A DNA stretch of 64,000 nt, from NCBI RefSeq assembly GCF_014839805.1, contig NC_051120.1, positions 2,976,001 to 3,040,000 on the forward strand, read 5' to 3'. Shown in pieces: positions 44,914 through 55,665 of this stretch. Both the position numbers and the translations under genes were made by a program. Origin of the DNA: Manduca sexta (Eukaryota; Arthropoda; Insecta; Lepidoptera; Sphingidae). The notes below the pieces were generated by a model. That model had not been told where the DNA came from and made no database searches. It worked only from the letters and a program-made list of their open reading frames with translations. Numbering within the stretch: the first letter of the stretch is position 1; every line of letters starts with the position of its first letter.

Positions 44914-46373
44914 AACAAAGTAGCCCGTAATTATTTTCATAAAAAAACCATGCCACCTCACTCACCAGAAAAGATCACAAAGATGCATTCATAACGGTTG
45001 TACATATCATAAAATGTTTTTCCGAGCGCCATATGGTCGATTTGAATTGTTGAGTTGAACCGGGAATCGAAGCCCGGGCGGCCTCGTTACGAGCCGGCTA
45101 ATGAGTGGCCGTCACTTCATTAGAGAAGCAAAAACGACGCCGACGCCAGTGCCTGCGCATCGGCTCTATGCATCTTGTATGAGACAGGCGCGACGTGGTC
45201 CATTCTGAATGGGGGAATATTGATATTTAATATTACAAAACCTTAAGCTTTGAATATGGTTGGAATTTTGTTAGAAGATAACGCAAAAACTGCTGAACGG
45301 ATTCTATGGATAGAGAACACGGTACGACTTTTAATATGGGAAGATAAATCACTACAAACTATGAACAACACTCATTATGTTCATAAACTCAAGTCGCACC
45401 GTGGCCTCTGAGATCGACAGGAGTGTACCTAGTGCGCTTATAGGTCACCACTATACCACTATTACTTAATATAACCTAGAACTGCTATTTAAAGCACACA
45501 TTTTCGTTCCAAAACTCGTTTAATATCACGGTTTTTGAATTGAAAATCTTTATTTGATTGACCAAGCGAAGATCAAACCAAAAACCTCAAAGAATTCATA
45601 GCTTTAGGTGAACACCTGAATGTGTTACATATGTTTTACCAAAAGATTATCATTGCAGTCGAATGAAATACAAATACGCTATCAAAAATTCGAAATGATT
45701 AAATATTAAAATTTCTCGATAGCAGAATAACCCGGTCTCGGTGTGAGCCAGTTAGTTTGTAGAGGATGTATTGCGTATTGTGGCCCAACAAATTGATTGG
45801 CCGCGTCACAGACGATGCCGCCTTTTGCGCTTGTCACTTCGTCACTCCATACGCGTAAAATTGAAAGAGCTGACGTTTGTCACTTTTTGAGAACCACCGC
45901 AAGCAACACGACACTTTATTTCCAACTTCACAAAGTATATATTGGAACGAACGTCGAGCAGTTTAAATTGCGAAACGACTAGATTGATGGTATCGAAAAT
46001 AAGCTTTAATTATAAACATTTCAAGTAACATGTATCAATAAAATTACGTGGATTCAAAGGCTGAATAGGGCTTTTTTAGATTTATAAGAAATTTTAATAA
46101 GACTTGGATACTTGTGCCGCATTTTTATGTCCCATTCATTCATAACTTGGCTGTCCGGTGACAGAGTAAAAAAGGATTGAAGAAATGTAATTCCCTGTTT
46201 CAACTTAACCTGATTAGTTGCGAGCTATCTTTAGTTCTCAAGAATTTCCTGCTGGGGCACGTGATCTGTTATCTTAGAGATATTTATCTTATAAAAATCC
46301 CAGTAATTACCTGATAGCTTTAGAAAACTACTAGATGCTAGTTTATATCTAGTATCTAATAATTATATTTAAG
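44914..46373. other. Unassigned sequence
   Basis: A GC-rich block at 45055-45200 contains an inverted CTAATGA pair and, on the minus strand, a B-box-like GGCTTCGATTCCCGG, so it could be an old SINE or a regulatory block. Another moderately GC-rich stretch is at 45725-45940. No gene recognised. Confidence 0.4.
45098..45123. promoter_or_regulatory. Inverted TAATGA pair
   Basis: CTAATGA at 45098-45104 and TCATTAG at 45117-45123, 12 bp apart; the arms extend with GTG/CAC around one unpaired T. TAAT cores are homeodomain sites. Possibly chance or part of a SINE. Confidence 0.25.
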
Positions 46374-46850
46374 ATAGCTTTTGCACGCGGTCTTGCCTGC
46401 GTGCAATAGTTTATACTAGATAAAAGTCTAGATAAAACTTTATATTTTGAAAGTAGTCTATAACATTTAGGGGCCGTTCAAGTATTATGTAACGCAATTT
46501 GCGGGGATGGGGGATCTTGTAAAATGTTACGGTGCGTCACAGGGGTGAAAGGAGGGTTCGTACAACTTGTTACGTAACATTGGTTTTTCTATTTTAAAAC
46601 AATAACAAAGGTATTTCACTTTCCGGTACTTTGCGTAACAAAATTGTGAATATTTTATACAAATTGATACTTTATAGTTACGTAACTTTTAGGGAGGGGG
46701 ATATAGAAAAATGTTACGGCGTGTTACATGGCGGGGCGGGGGGCTCAAAAATCTTCAAAAATTGCGTTACGTAATACTTTAAGGGCCCCTTAAGAGTAAT
46801 GTAGCTTAATGCAACTCACAATATAATATGTATTTCGGCAACTAGTTGAC
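46374..46850 (-). mobile_element. HLE copy 8, split by MITE-3
   Basis: The left part (46374-46469) has the reversed 3' end AGCTTTTGCACGCGG and GAAAGTAGTCTATAACATTTA. The right part resumes after the MITE with AGAGTAATGTAGCTTAATGC (46793 on). Removing the MITE and one TTA restores the family block AGCCTATAGCACTCAGGAGTAATG in diverged form. Confidence 0.75.
46470..46789. mobile_element. MITE-3: 320 bp, 31-bp TIRs, TTA TSD
   Basis: The left terminus GGGGCCGTTCAAGTATTATG and the right terminus (reverse complement GGGGCCCTTAAAGTATTACG) match at 28 of 31 bases, both continuing TAACGCAATTT. TTA flanks at 46467-46469 and 46790-46792. G-rich blocks (GGGGATGGGGGA, GGAGGGGGA, GGGGCGGGGGG) and further GTTACGTAAC words sit inside. 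Non-coding. TTA points to PIF/Harbinger-type mobilisation. Confidence 0.85.
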
Positions 46851-47104
46851 GACATGTGGGCTAGACCTGGTGATACTCATAATTGTATCTAGTTTGTAGT
46901 CCGTTACCACCAATTCCACTGCAGACTCTGGCACCTAAATAAAAAAGGTTTAAAGCCTATTTCAGTTTTGAGTAAACGTATTTAACTTGAGTAAATGTAT
47001 TTTATTCTGGGATCTTTTAACCAGAAACTTGTGCGCTCTGGAATTAATTACCTCCTTTGGTTATTCGTCAGCGTTATGACTTATCTTCAAAGTTTAAAAA
47101 ATTA

Positions 47105-47222
47105 CTTCACTGTAGGCAGCAGCTTCGCTCTACCTCTGGCATTACCGACGTTTTTGGGTGACGGTGACCAGTTACCATCAGTGTGTTCGTTAGCTCGTCT
47201 GCCCCCGAAAACAATAAAAAAA
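47105..47222 (+). mobile_element. Retroposed repeat with A-rich tail, SINE-J-like
   Basis: CTGTAGGCAGCAGCTTCGCT, CTGGCATTACCGACG, GGTGACCAGTTACCATCAG and a tail CAATAAAAAAAACC. This 3' end is a text I know as common in Lepidoptera. Related to, but distinct from, the SINE-J copies. Confidence 0.6.
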
Positions 47223-47316
47223 ACCTACTCGTCACATAAGCCAAATTAAATACAAAAGTTATACTAATCTATCCTCCCAAATAAATGGTAATAAAATGAG
47301 TAATATCTACATTATC

Positions 47317-47895
47317 ACACCAAAACATAAAACGCATTTATCCCCGAAGGGGTATGCAGAGACGCAACTAGGGCACCCACTTTTCGCCAAGTATGTTCCG
47401 TCCCATGATGTGATACAGGGCGAGTCTATCGCCATAAATATCATAAATAATATCAGCCCTGTATTATATACTGCCCCACTGCTGGGCACGGGACTCCTCT
47501 ACTACTGAGAGGGATGAGACCTTAGTCCACCACGCTGGCCTAGTGTGGATTGGTAGACTTCACACACCCTCGAAATTTCATTAGAAAACTTCTTAGATAT
47601 GCAGGTTTCCTCACGGTGTTTTCCTTCACCGTTAAAGCAAGCGATAATTCACAAAGAATACACACATAACTTTAAAAAAGTCAGAGGTGTGTGCCCTTGG
47701 GATTTGAACCTGCAGCCTTTCGTCTCGGCAGTCCATTCCACAACCAACTAGGCTATCGCCATATCGAGCACAAATTCCAGACTCCGAGCTGATACTGAGC
47801 TAAAAACCCAAATATCACTTTGCCCGACCCGGGACTCGAACCCAGCACCTCAGAGCGCTGTACCACGCATGCAGTACTACGCCACCGAGGCAATC
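47317..47895 (-). mobile_element. SINE-A with nested SINE-C, 12-bp TSD
   Basis: SINE-A parts at 47317-47436 and 47753-47895 on the minus strand, with outer TSD ATCTACATTATC (47305-47316 and 47896-47907). B box GGGTTCGAGTCCC lies in the right part. A SINE-C interrupts it within the CTATCGCCATATCGGGCAC block. Confidence 0.95.
47437..47752 (-). mobile_element. SINE-C nested in SINE-A, 11-bp TSD
   Basis: Full-length minus-strand SINE-C with TSD CTATCGCCATA at 47426-47436 and 47753-47763. The target string overlaps the text of SINE-C's own 5' end (GGCGATAG on its strand), so the exact 5' boundary is ambiguous by a few bases. B box GGTTCAAATCC; tail ATTATTTATGATATT on the minus strand. Confidence 0.93.
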
Positions 47896-47984
47896 ATCTA
47901 CATTATCTGTTTAATAAAATAACTATCCAATAACTTTTACTTATGAAACGAGTCCCCAAACTTGTTTAAACCAAAATGATAAAC

Positions 47985-48182
47985 CAAATAACTTTATTAC
48001 GTTCAGAACATAAAGGGATCATCGAACAATGGTAGCATGCATTCAATAAATACAATCGGTAAGACATGCAGACAAAAATGATCGGGATTGTTGTAGGCAA
48101 AACAATATTTATGCGCGTCCCGGGCCGGGATCGAACCGGCGACCCCGGGCTACCGTGCCGGCGCTGGTGGTCTGCAGGATGT
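47985..48182 (-). mobile_element. SINE-D (GC-rich tRNA-like head)
   Basis: On the minus strand the head contains GGTAGCCCGGGGTCGCC and B box GGTTCGATCCC followed by GGCCCGGGACGC. The AT-rich body runs to about 47985 and contains AATAAAGTTATTTGG. The A box is unclear and no TSD was found. Single copy in this window. Confidence 0.6.
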
Positions 48183-48389
48183 GACAGCATCCACTTAGAT
48201 AAATCAGTTGGAGTGGAGTTGAAAACGGTTCAAGATTATTTCTAAAAATAAATGAAAATTAAATGAAATAATGTACGTAGCTTTTACGAAATATTATTAC
48301 GATTTTTTTCTGTCACATCTGTTTTTTTTAGTTTATCATAATAACTTAATTATGTGTTATTATTACGCAAAAGCTACATCATACATATT

Positions 48390-48860
48390 ATTTTTCCGGA
48401 ATGAATATTTTCCCGAGTTAAAAAGTAGCCCATACATCGTGATTTTATAGTTGTTTTGGAACTAAAATGTGGTTGGTTACTTAGAGCAATTTGTAGGACA
48501 AAAAAAATGTACTGTTGATAATAAAAAAAATAGTTTTTGATGATATTATTTTTCACTCGTTTGACTTAATGACAGTAACGTCGCGACACTTATTCATGTT
48601 ATGAATGGCACCGATAGTAGTGATCGTAGTTATATGTGAGATTTAATTTCATTGCCACGCGTTCTCATTTATTATTCATAAGCATTAAATATAATGTTTA
48701 CAAAAACACATTTTTATTTTATTACATTGGTATTTTTTTAACTCTAATTTATTATTGATACAGAATTTAAATTTTTCGGTTCCAAAACAACTATAAAATC
48801 ACGGTATATATAGCACTCAGAATAAATGTAGCTTCCTATAAGTGAAAAAATAATCAAAAT
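48390..48860 (-). mobile_element. HLE copy 9, split by MITE-4
   Basis: The left part has TTTTTCCGGAATGAATATTT, then TCCCGAGTTAAAAAGTAGCC. The right part has TATAGCACTCAGAATAAATG, then TAGCTTCCTATAAGTG. Removal of MITE-4 rejoins AGTAGCCCATA with TAGCACTCAG, the family block. Confidence 0.75.
48435..48806. mobile_element. MITE-4: ~370 bp with perfect 25-bp inverted repeats
   Basis: CGTGATTTTATAGTTGTTTT plus GGAAC at 48438-48462 is the exact reverse complement of 48779-48803. The outermost bases are less conserved. TA at 48433-48434 and again at the right end is consistent with a TA target duplication, but the edge lies in TATATATA, so the boundary is uncertain by some bases. The interior is AT-rich and non-coding. 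Confidence 0.75.
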
Positions 48861-49380
48861 ACTGTGGGCAAACGAAACGAGTATTCCATACTTAATACTC
48901 GGCGACTACAACAAGCAAGTGAATCATACCGTACACAATAAAAGCGGATTTTTGATACAAAAGTCCCATAACTTTGAGAATTCAATGCAGTACAGAGGTC
49001 AAGAGTTAAGTTTTTGTCAAACGTATTTGAATATGTGTGTTTTGGATTTTGCATATATTTAGTTTATGGTCACCTATTTTAGAAATAACGTTGGAAATGT
49101 TGAACAGCCATGTATGTGCGACATTTGATCAACCTTAAAATTTGAAATTGATAAATTTGAAAATATTTAATTTAGAAACTAGTAAAATAAATAACATTAA
49201 GACTCCCTTAGAAATAAAATAAACTGTTAATTGTGCTGTTCCATCTCTCCGCTTGTATATTAATAGCTCTATTTTTCGTTTAGGACATGATCCTATAATG
49301 TAACATGAGCAAATCTGTATAAGTGTTATCTCGGATAAATTATATTTTTCAAATCAAAACCCACCTGGGAACTTGCACAT
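48861..49380. other. Unassigned AT-rich sequence
   Basis: The 66-codon minus frame at 48854-49054 has no domain. Nothing else recognised. Confidence 0.4.
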
Positions 49381-49622
49381 TTACGCATTTATTTACATCT
49401 TTTATTCCCTAAGCGGTATGCAGAGGTGCAACCAGGGCACCCACTTTTCGCCAAGTGTGTTCCGTCTCATGATGTGATAGGGGGCGAGCCTATCGCCATA
49501 TCGGGCACAAATTCCAGACATCGAGCTGATATTGAGTAGAAAAACCTAATATCCACTGCCCGGGAATCGAATCCGATACCTCAGCAGTCATACAGTAATT
49601 CAACTACGCGACCAAGTCAGTC
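49381..49622 (-). mobile_element. SINE-A copy, moderately diverged
   Basis: Order GCGGTATGCAGAGGTGCAAC, ACTTTTCGCCAAGTGTGTTC and GATAGGGGGCGAGCCTATCG, with B box remnant GGATTCGATTCCCGG and head CTTGGTCGCGTAGTTG on the minus strand. No clear TSD. Confidence 0.9.
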
Positions 49623-50730
49623 AGGTCAAATTGCCAGTCGTCCAAAATTTTATAAAACTGCAATCTAATCAATAACGCTTCTTTCGATGCAAAATGCAAC
49701 CTTATCTCCTACCAATAGATAAAAGTACAGTGCTCGCGGCAAACCATAACTTAGACCATATTTATTATACGCCTTGGTTCACCATTAGACAGATTAGATT
49801 AGCGATGTTGCGTATCACACAAAACACCGCGGGCGCAACATGCCTTCTGCATCTAGCATTTATAAATAAATCACTAATTTATATTATTGTTTGAGAAAGC
49901 AGAGTTAATTCTGGCGCCTCATTTGTATTTAGTCTCGTGAGGGTTTCGGGTTGCATTCTAGAATACGATTCTGAATGTTTAAAATTAGATATTGGCTTCT
50001 TTCGATAGTTTACAAATGTTTTTTTTTTATATGTAGCATAGAGAGAACCACCGATCTTAGAATTTATGACATAATATCTTCTAATGTTTTAAACATTTTT
50101 TTTATAAAACAGTTTATTTCTAAATAAATAAGTAAAAATAAAATATATGTAAATTGCCCGTGAAGGCAATCTATATTCCACATGATATTACAAACATTAT
50201 TCGTGTCTCAATTCAGCTTAAACTGTTAAATTATTAATAACGCACTTACTTTAGGTAGAGCAAAAATATATTTCTAAAGTCTGCTATAGTATTTTTAGAA
50301 GTATTTTATATTATTATTTGTTATTATATATTTATATTGTATTTATTCCTTATGATTATTAGGTATACTCGTGTAGATATACTTTAATATTTATCTTATA
50401 AATTTTTTCTTTCTCATATTTTGTCATATCATTGATTACACCTACTTACATAATTTATCTTTGCATTACCCAAAGCGTGACTTGTAGAGAATAACTTCGG
50501 CATTAAGCCATTCTTACCCATACGAGTTATAGTAAAAAAAAATCCAGTGTATTACCTTATTATGGACCAAGAATCTAAATAAAGTACGAAGTGAAAGTAA
50601 TGTAAAATCAGTTAGTTAACGCCATTTTATGTGACCTGTTCGATGGATACTTTAACAGCTGTATCCTATTTCAACGGCTCGGGGCGTCTCTCACTGGAAT
50701 TTAATTTGTTACCATATCTTATAAATTATC
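49623..50730. other. Unassigned AT-rich sequence
   Basis: No gene or repeat recognised. A 66-codon frame at 49694-49894 has no domain. Confidence 0.4.
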
Positions 50731-50930
50731 AGTCTTACTTAAAAAAAATTCGCAAAGCCATGCTTAGTTAAAATACAAAATTTACTCGATCAGCTGTAAG
50801 TCAAAACCCGCCATCTTACCTCTTAATAAGATTTAAACTAGGAAACCGGTGATGTTTTTGACAGCTATTTAAGCAATTCTTAACTACCTCTTAACGCTTA
50901 AACAAGTTTATAAGCAAGACTGTATACATA
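50731..50930 (-). mobile_element. SINE-E body copy without head
   Basis: Matches 43430-43610 closely (ATTTACTCGATCAGCTGTAA, TCAAAACCCGCCATCTTACC, GATGTTTTTGACAGCTATTT) but lacks the tRNA-like head, consistent with 5' truncation on the minus strand. Confidence 0.75.
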
Positions 50931-52156
50931 CATATACATGTGTGTAATATACATATATGAAAATATCGACTGATCTATATTGTAATGAGTTATATTCTAT
51001 ACATACGCTTAAGGGGATAGGCACAAGCATTGAACTCTCTAGGTTTTGTAAAGTTTATTTTCCGTCCTATGTATACTAGGGGGAAGAGGATTACCTTATC
51101 GTCACTTCGGGCATAATTCGAATGAAAGACAACTTTATCGGTTAATAAATAGACATGTTAATACATCTTAGTGTCTTTGCATAAAGCGTTTTCAATTTTA
51201 ATGACAACACAGTCAAATAAGAGACCAATACTATAATATGCGACTTGTCTACTTCAAATCGTCTTGTAACGCAATAATTACTAAATTCAAACGTTAATCT
51301 TCCATCCCGTATACTAATCAAATTCCATAATCAACTTAATTACAAAGTGTATATGACATATTTATCCCTAACAAGGCCTAAGAATATCATATCTCAATCT
51401 CAAATATATCACGAAGTAACCACTGATTGGATTATAATGTCGGTTTAATAACAGTTTTAAAGTGGAATCGATAATTATTCATAGCGATATCAATCTGGTA
51501 TCCGACGCAGAAATCTATTGTATTGTTCTATTAACATTTTCTCGCTATAAAATGAGTATTCATGATGTGGATTCACATAGTACTGGATTGGACTTTAACA
51601 TCCAATATGTTTCTGCGTGAAGACAGAATATATAAATTCGTTGTTTTTCGCTACATTTTCTATTAATCTTTTGAATACAATATCAATATGACAAATTATT
51701 AGGTGATCCTCGTTTATTTCAGAAACCGATTGAAATACCGATTTTTTTTTTATTGTTGCTTGGTGCCAAGTATAGTTTGTAATGCTGCCTCTTACTACTT
51801 AGCCTTAGCAAACTTTAAAATAAGCATGCATAAACCAGCATAGAACCCTTATCAATTAACTCATTTATTCGCAAATTGGCATAAGTTAAGTAATTAAAAA
51901 AAACTTCTTATTCTTCTTGTAGTGCCTCCTCAACTAGTGAAATTTGCCTGTCAGCTTAGGATATCTTCTTTTGTCCTTTGCAAGGCAAAATATTTCTTCG
52001 GCGCTTGAAATACCCGTCCATTCGCGGGTGAACTGTAACCACGATTTTTTCCTTCGACCGATTTTCCTTTTGCCCCCAAATTTTCCCATCATTACCAGCT
52101 GAAGAAACTCTTACGTGTCATGTCTTAGTACGTGTCCCAAATATAATAAAAAAAAC
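50931..52156. other. Unassigned sequence
   Basis: Contains a very decayed SINE-A remnant at about 51012-51125 (GGGATAGGCACAAGCAT; TTTTCCGTCCTATGTATAC; TTCGGGCATAATTCG). Otherwise nothing recognised. Confidence 0.4.
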
Positions 52157-52471
52157 TTATTATATCAACCCTGTATTATGTCCCACTGCTGGGGACGGGC
52201 CTTGTCTACTACTGAGAGGAATTAGGCCTTAGTCCACCGCGCTGGGCTAGTGCAGATTGGTAGACATCACACACGTTCGAAATTCCTATAGAGAACTTCT
52301 CAGATGTGCAGGCTTCCTCACGATGTTTTCCTTCACCGTTAAAGCGAACGATAATTCACAAAGAATACACACATGATTTTAAAAAAGTCAGAGGTGTGTG
52401 CCGTTGTGATTTGAACCTGCGGACATTCGTCTTGACAGTCCGTTCCACACCCAACTAGGCTATCGTCGCTA
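52157..52471 (-). mobile_element. SINE-C copy, near full length
   Basis: All blocks are present on the minus strand: head with A box TAGCCTAGTTGG, B box GGTTCAAATCA (one mismatch), TCACAAAGAATACACACATG, GTTTTCCTTCACCGTTAAAG and CCCACTGCTGGGGACGGG. No clear TSD. Confidence 0.92.
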
Positions 52472-53542
52472 CGCACTACAAAACACTTAATAATTAATAA
52501 TCATATTGGCCACAAAGTCCAATCCAACGCTACATAGTCGATGCCTCTAAAGGCAATAACGTGGTACATTGAGGGGCATGCGTGCACACGCGTGATTTAT
52601 GCGTCTGAAGCCTTCGGAATCGTTAATTTATTAGCATTTGTTTGTTTGCTTGTCATCACAATACAAAGTTGGCGATTATGGCTATTAAGAAACCCCGTGA
52701 CGTCATTTTCCTGATAAATCCGGTTGCCGCTTCCTAATTCTGCGCGTGCGTGTTACGTCACTAGTTGTTTCATCGTAGGTTTAAAGACTCCGTACTAATA
52801 ATTATTAAATATAATAGTAATATAGTATCGTTTTGACATTACGTTAGTATAACCTTTTTGAATATTAGTGGTATTAGGCCGTGTAATATTAAAATTACTT
52901 TTTATTAAAATTTATTTTGTTCGGAACTCTTTCGATGACATATGAGAGACCAGTAAACATAAATCTAAATCATTTGTTGGCTTTAAAATGAATCATAACT
53001 AATAAATTACAAGGTAAAAAATAAAAATCATGATTCGTTAAAATCATAGTTCTAAATAAATATGAATAAATTTCCTCAACATTTCTCAGAACAATAATAT
53101 TGTTAACGTTTTTCCAAATAAAGGAAAACCGTAATGAATAAATCTGATTGCGTAAATACTATTTTACAAAGAAGTTTTTCTTAGTATTTAGAACATAGGT
53201 AATAACAAGGTTTATTATTTTAATAATACTTATTGTTTGAATGCAGGAAAGAAAATGGGAATACCTGTGCGTCATCTCGAATGATCAGCACCTTCGAGAT
53301 TAGGTAAAGTAGATTGATTTGCAATACCCAGAGTCATAGGACTTTATACAGTCATGCATACGTCACTGTTTAGTTTGTTTTATAAGACTCTTTAAGCAAT
53401 GGTATTTCAGCCCCAAGTTTTAAAAGGAAATAAATAAGCCATTTAAATTATTATTATAACTTAAATTTTACTTAAAATAACAACTAAAATTATAAATGCG
53501 AAACTGAAAATAATTATTAAAAATAAAAACGAAACCCGTTAA
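52472..53542. other. Unassigned sequence with CRE-type sites
   Basis: A moderately GC-rich stretch at 52500-52775 contains a perfect CRE TGACGTCA (52698-52705) and a near-CRE TTACGTCA (52752-52759). The rest is AT-rich. No gene recognised. Confidence 0.4.
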
Positions 53543-53878
53543 AATAGATTTGAATAAAATTTGGCACACAGAAATCTTAGATGAATGTATTATAGTCTAC
53601 TTTTTAACTTAGAATATTACACAGCGGTACTTCACTTGAGAAAAAGGTTTAAGCAACCAAAATCTAATCCTCGTCTTCACCATTTAACATCAAAATCCAC
53701 AACCAAACAAAATAGATTTCTATGAAATATAGAACACATAAATCTTAAATTAATGTATTATAGTCTACTTTTTAACTTAGAATAGTACACAGCGGTACTT
53801 TGTTTGAGAAAAAGGTTCAACCAACCAAAATTGGATCCTCATCATCCCCATTTAACACCAAAATCCACAACCATACAA
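53543..53878. repeat. 168-bp tandem duplication, two copies
   Basis: Copies at 53543-53710 and 53711-53878 start AATAGATTT, share GTATTATAGTCTACTTTTTA and ACACAGCGGTACTT, and end CCACAACCA.ACAAAA. Scattered substitutions show it is not brand new. Confidence 0.9.
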
Positions 53879-55261
53879 AAAACCGACCGCAAGAGATCGT
53901 CCAGATTGAAACGTTCAATAAATCGACCACGTGCCTCCAAACCTTTCGCATAAAAACAACGCCCACAACAATAAATTATAATATACACTCCCAATATCGG
54001 ACGAGAGTGAAGCGACGCAAAACAACGACTTTAGAACGAGTAATGAGTAACAAAATACGATAAATTTAAACTTAAAGAGGTGTTATAATTAATGTTTGGA
54101 AGGTAAAACGATGACCGTAAAGGGAACGGTTAATTTCTTTTACCATGTGCGGCCAATGTCATAATTTGTAACGAGAGAGTGATAATAAATTCTCGTGTGT
54201 ACGGTGTGGTCATTTTATGTTCGACTATTTCAACAAAGTTTCTTTAAACTGGTCTAGAATATAGTAGAATATAGTGTTGATTAATAACAGATGCATCGAA
54301 ATGTAACTATTTTTCGGATTTTATCGATGTTATTTATATTATAATTTTCTCTTGATGTTCCGAAGACTTTGCAGCCTTTATGGTTACGAACGGACGGTCA
54401 GTGAAGGCTGCAGTCTTCAAAATGTCAGAAGAAAACTATTATATAAGAAACCGAAATAAATTCCTAATAAAGTTTTATTTCCATGTCTTACATTCGCGTA
54501 AACATAAGGAAACATAATAGAAGATGCCTTAATAAAATTGGCAATTTTAACAACCCTGCAAGTGGCCTTTGCTTTAATACTTTTGCCATCACTCAATAAA
54601 TCCATCGCTACATCAGCTGGCGAAACAATTGCCAAGCGTCATTTACCTATAATTAACATACTAATACAATAGTATCATTAAGCAAGTTAAAAAACGTTAG
54701 TATTAGTATTGTTGAGTCCATATTTTTCTTATTGTAACATAAATCCATATACCATCCTACAAAACTAAATGAACAATACACTCGGTAAGATTTAAAGGCA
54801 AATCTAACCACAATAAAGTGCGAGCCAGCGACGAAGCCATAAAATTCAGTGTCCGATGTCTTAGTTAACCATTTATTTATGTATAAGGCAGAAAAAGTAA
54901 CTTTGCGCGAAATTGTGGACCAAACTCGACGTATTTTAACCTAAGTTAGGCGGACTTTCTATTGAACCAAGCGATGATATTTAACGTTTCACATTGAACT
55001 CCGTAACCTGACGATAGACGCTTTAAATCTATACCTTCATAAATTTCGTTTGCGGGTATGATATTTATCTAATATCGCCGTGTTGAGACCAATTAGTAGC
55101 CTGCGTCTATTCTGGTTTGGTAGATTATATAATATTCAATTTGGTTAGGAAATATTTGAGTAGGTAGTATAATTATAAATGACAGTCATGATGGTGATTT
55201 CGTCGAAGCCCAATTCTCTTACAAAAGTAAAACAATGTCCGCGTTATATTTTCAATAAAGT
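53879..55261. other. Unassigned sequence
   Basis: Holds a hairpin: GAAGACTTTGCAGCCTT at 54362-54378 pairs with AAGGCTGCAGTCTTC at 54404-54418 (15 bp with a 2-nt bulge, 25-nt loop). The arms are too short for a typical microRNA precursor. The 87-codon frame at 53800-54063 starts in the tandem repeat and has no domain. Confidence 0.45.
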
Positions 55262-55402
55262 GCTTTTTTTTCTTTTTATATGTCCACGGAGAAGTGACCC
55301 CGCTGTACCTGATGGTAAGTGGAGTGGGGTCCAATAGAATGTCGAGTGTCGAGCGATGATTACTCGGCAGTCGACACAATTGCCGGCCTGTTGAAACCGG
55401 AT
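55262..55402 (-). mobile_element. Retroelement 3' end with A-rich tail
   Basis: On the minus strand: GTCGACTGCCGAGTAATC, CACTCCACTTACCATCAGG, GCGGGGTCACTTCTCCGTGG, then AAAAAGAAAAAAAAG. A related text on the plus strand is at about 58560-58640. No coding part. Confidence 0.6.
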
Positions 55403-55439
55403 ATACACAAGCTAAACGGAACGCGCTTACGCTTTGCTT

Positions 55440-55665
55440 GAGGTAAAATTCTCATCATCAGCCGCAGGATACTCACTGCTAAACATGGGCCAAAGATTTC
55501 CTGACCGACCTATTGGAAGCGGCCCGCATCCAGCGACCTCCTGCGACTTTTATGAGGTCACGTGTCCACCTCATAGGTGTGTGGCTGTCAGTTCTGCGAG
55601 CTATGTGCCCTGCCCAATGGCACTTTAGCTTGCTAACCCGATGAGCTACGTCGGTGACTTAAATT
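55440..55665 (-). mobile_element. LINE 3' end, decayed
   Basis: The CATCATCAGCCGCAGGATAC...CACTGCTAAACATGGG...CCGACCTATTGGAAGCGGCC block is the reversed LINE tail. Stops interrupt the VQQW-type ending. The part to 55665 (TAGCTTGCTAACCCGATGAG...) may be further LINE or another repeat. Confidence 0.55.

Noticed and set aside
48105..48182. GC-rich tRNA-like segment as a tRNA gene
   Set aside because: B box present, but the acceptor and anticodon stems do not pair; it is followed by a SINE-type body.
54362..54418. Possible microRNA hairpin
   Set aside because: The stem is only 15 bp with a 25-nt loop; a pre-miRNA needs a longer duplex (about 22+ bp) and no known seed is recognised.
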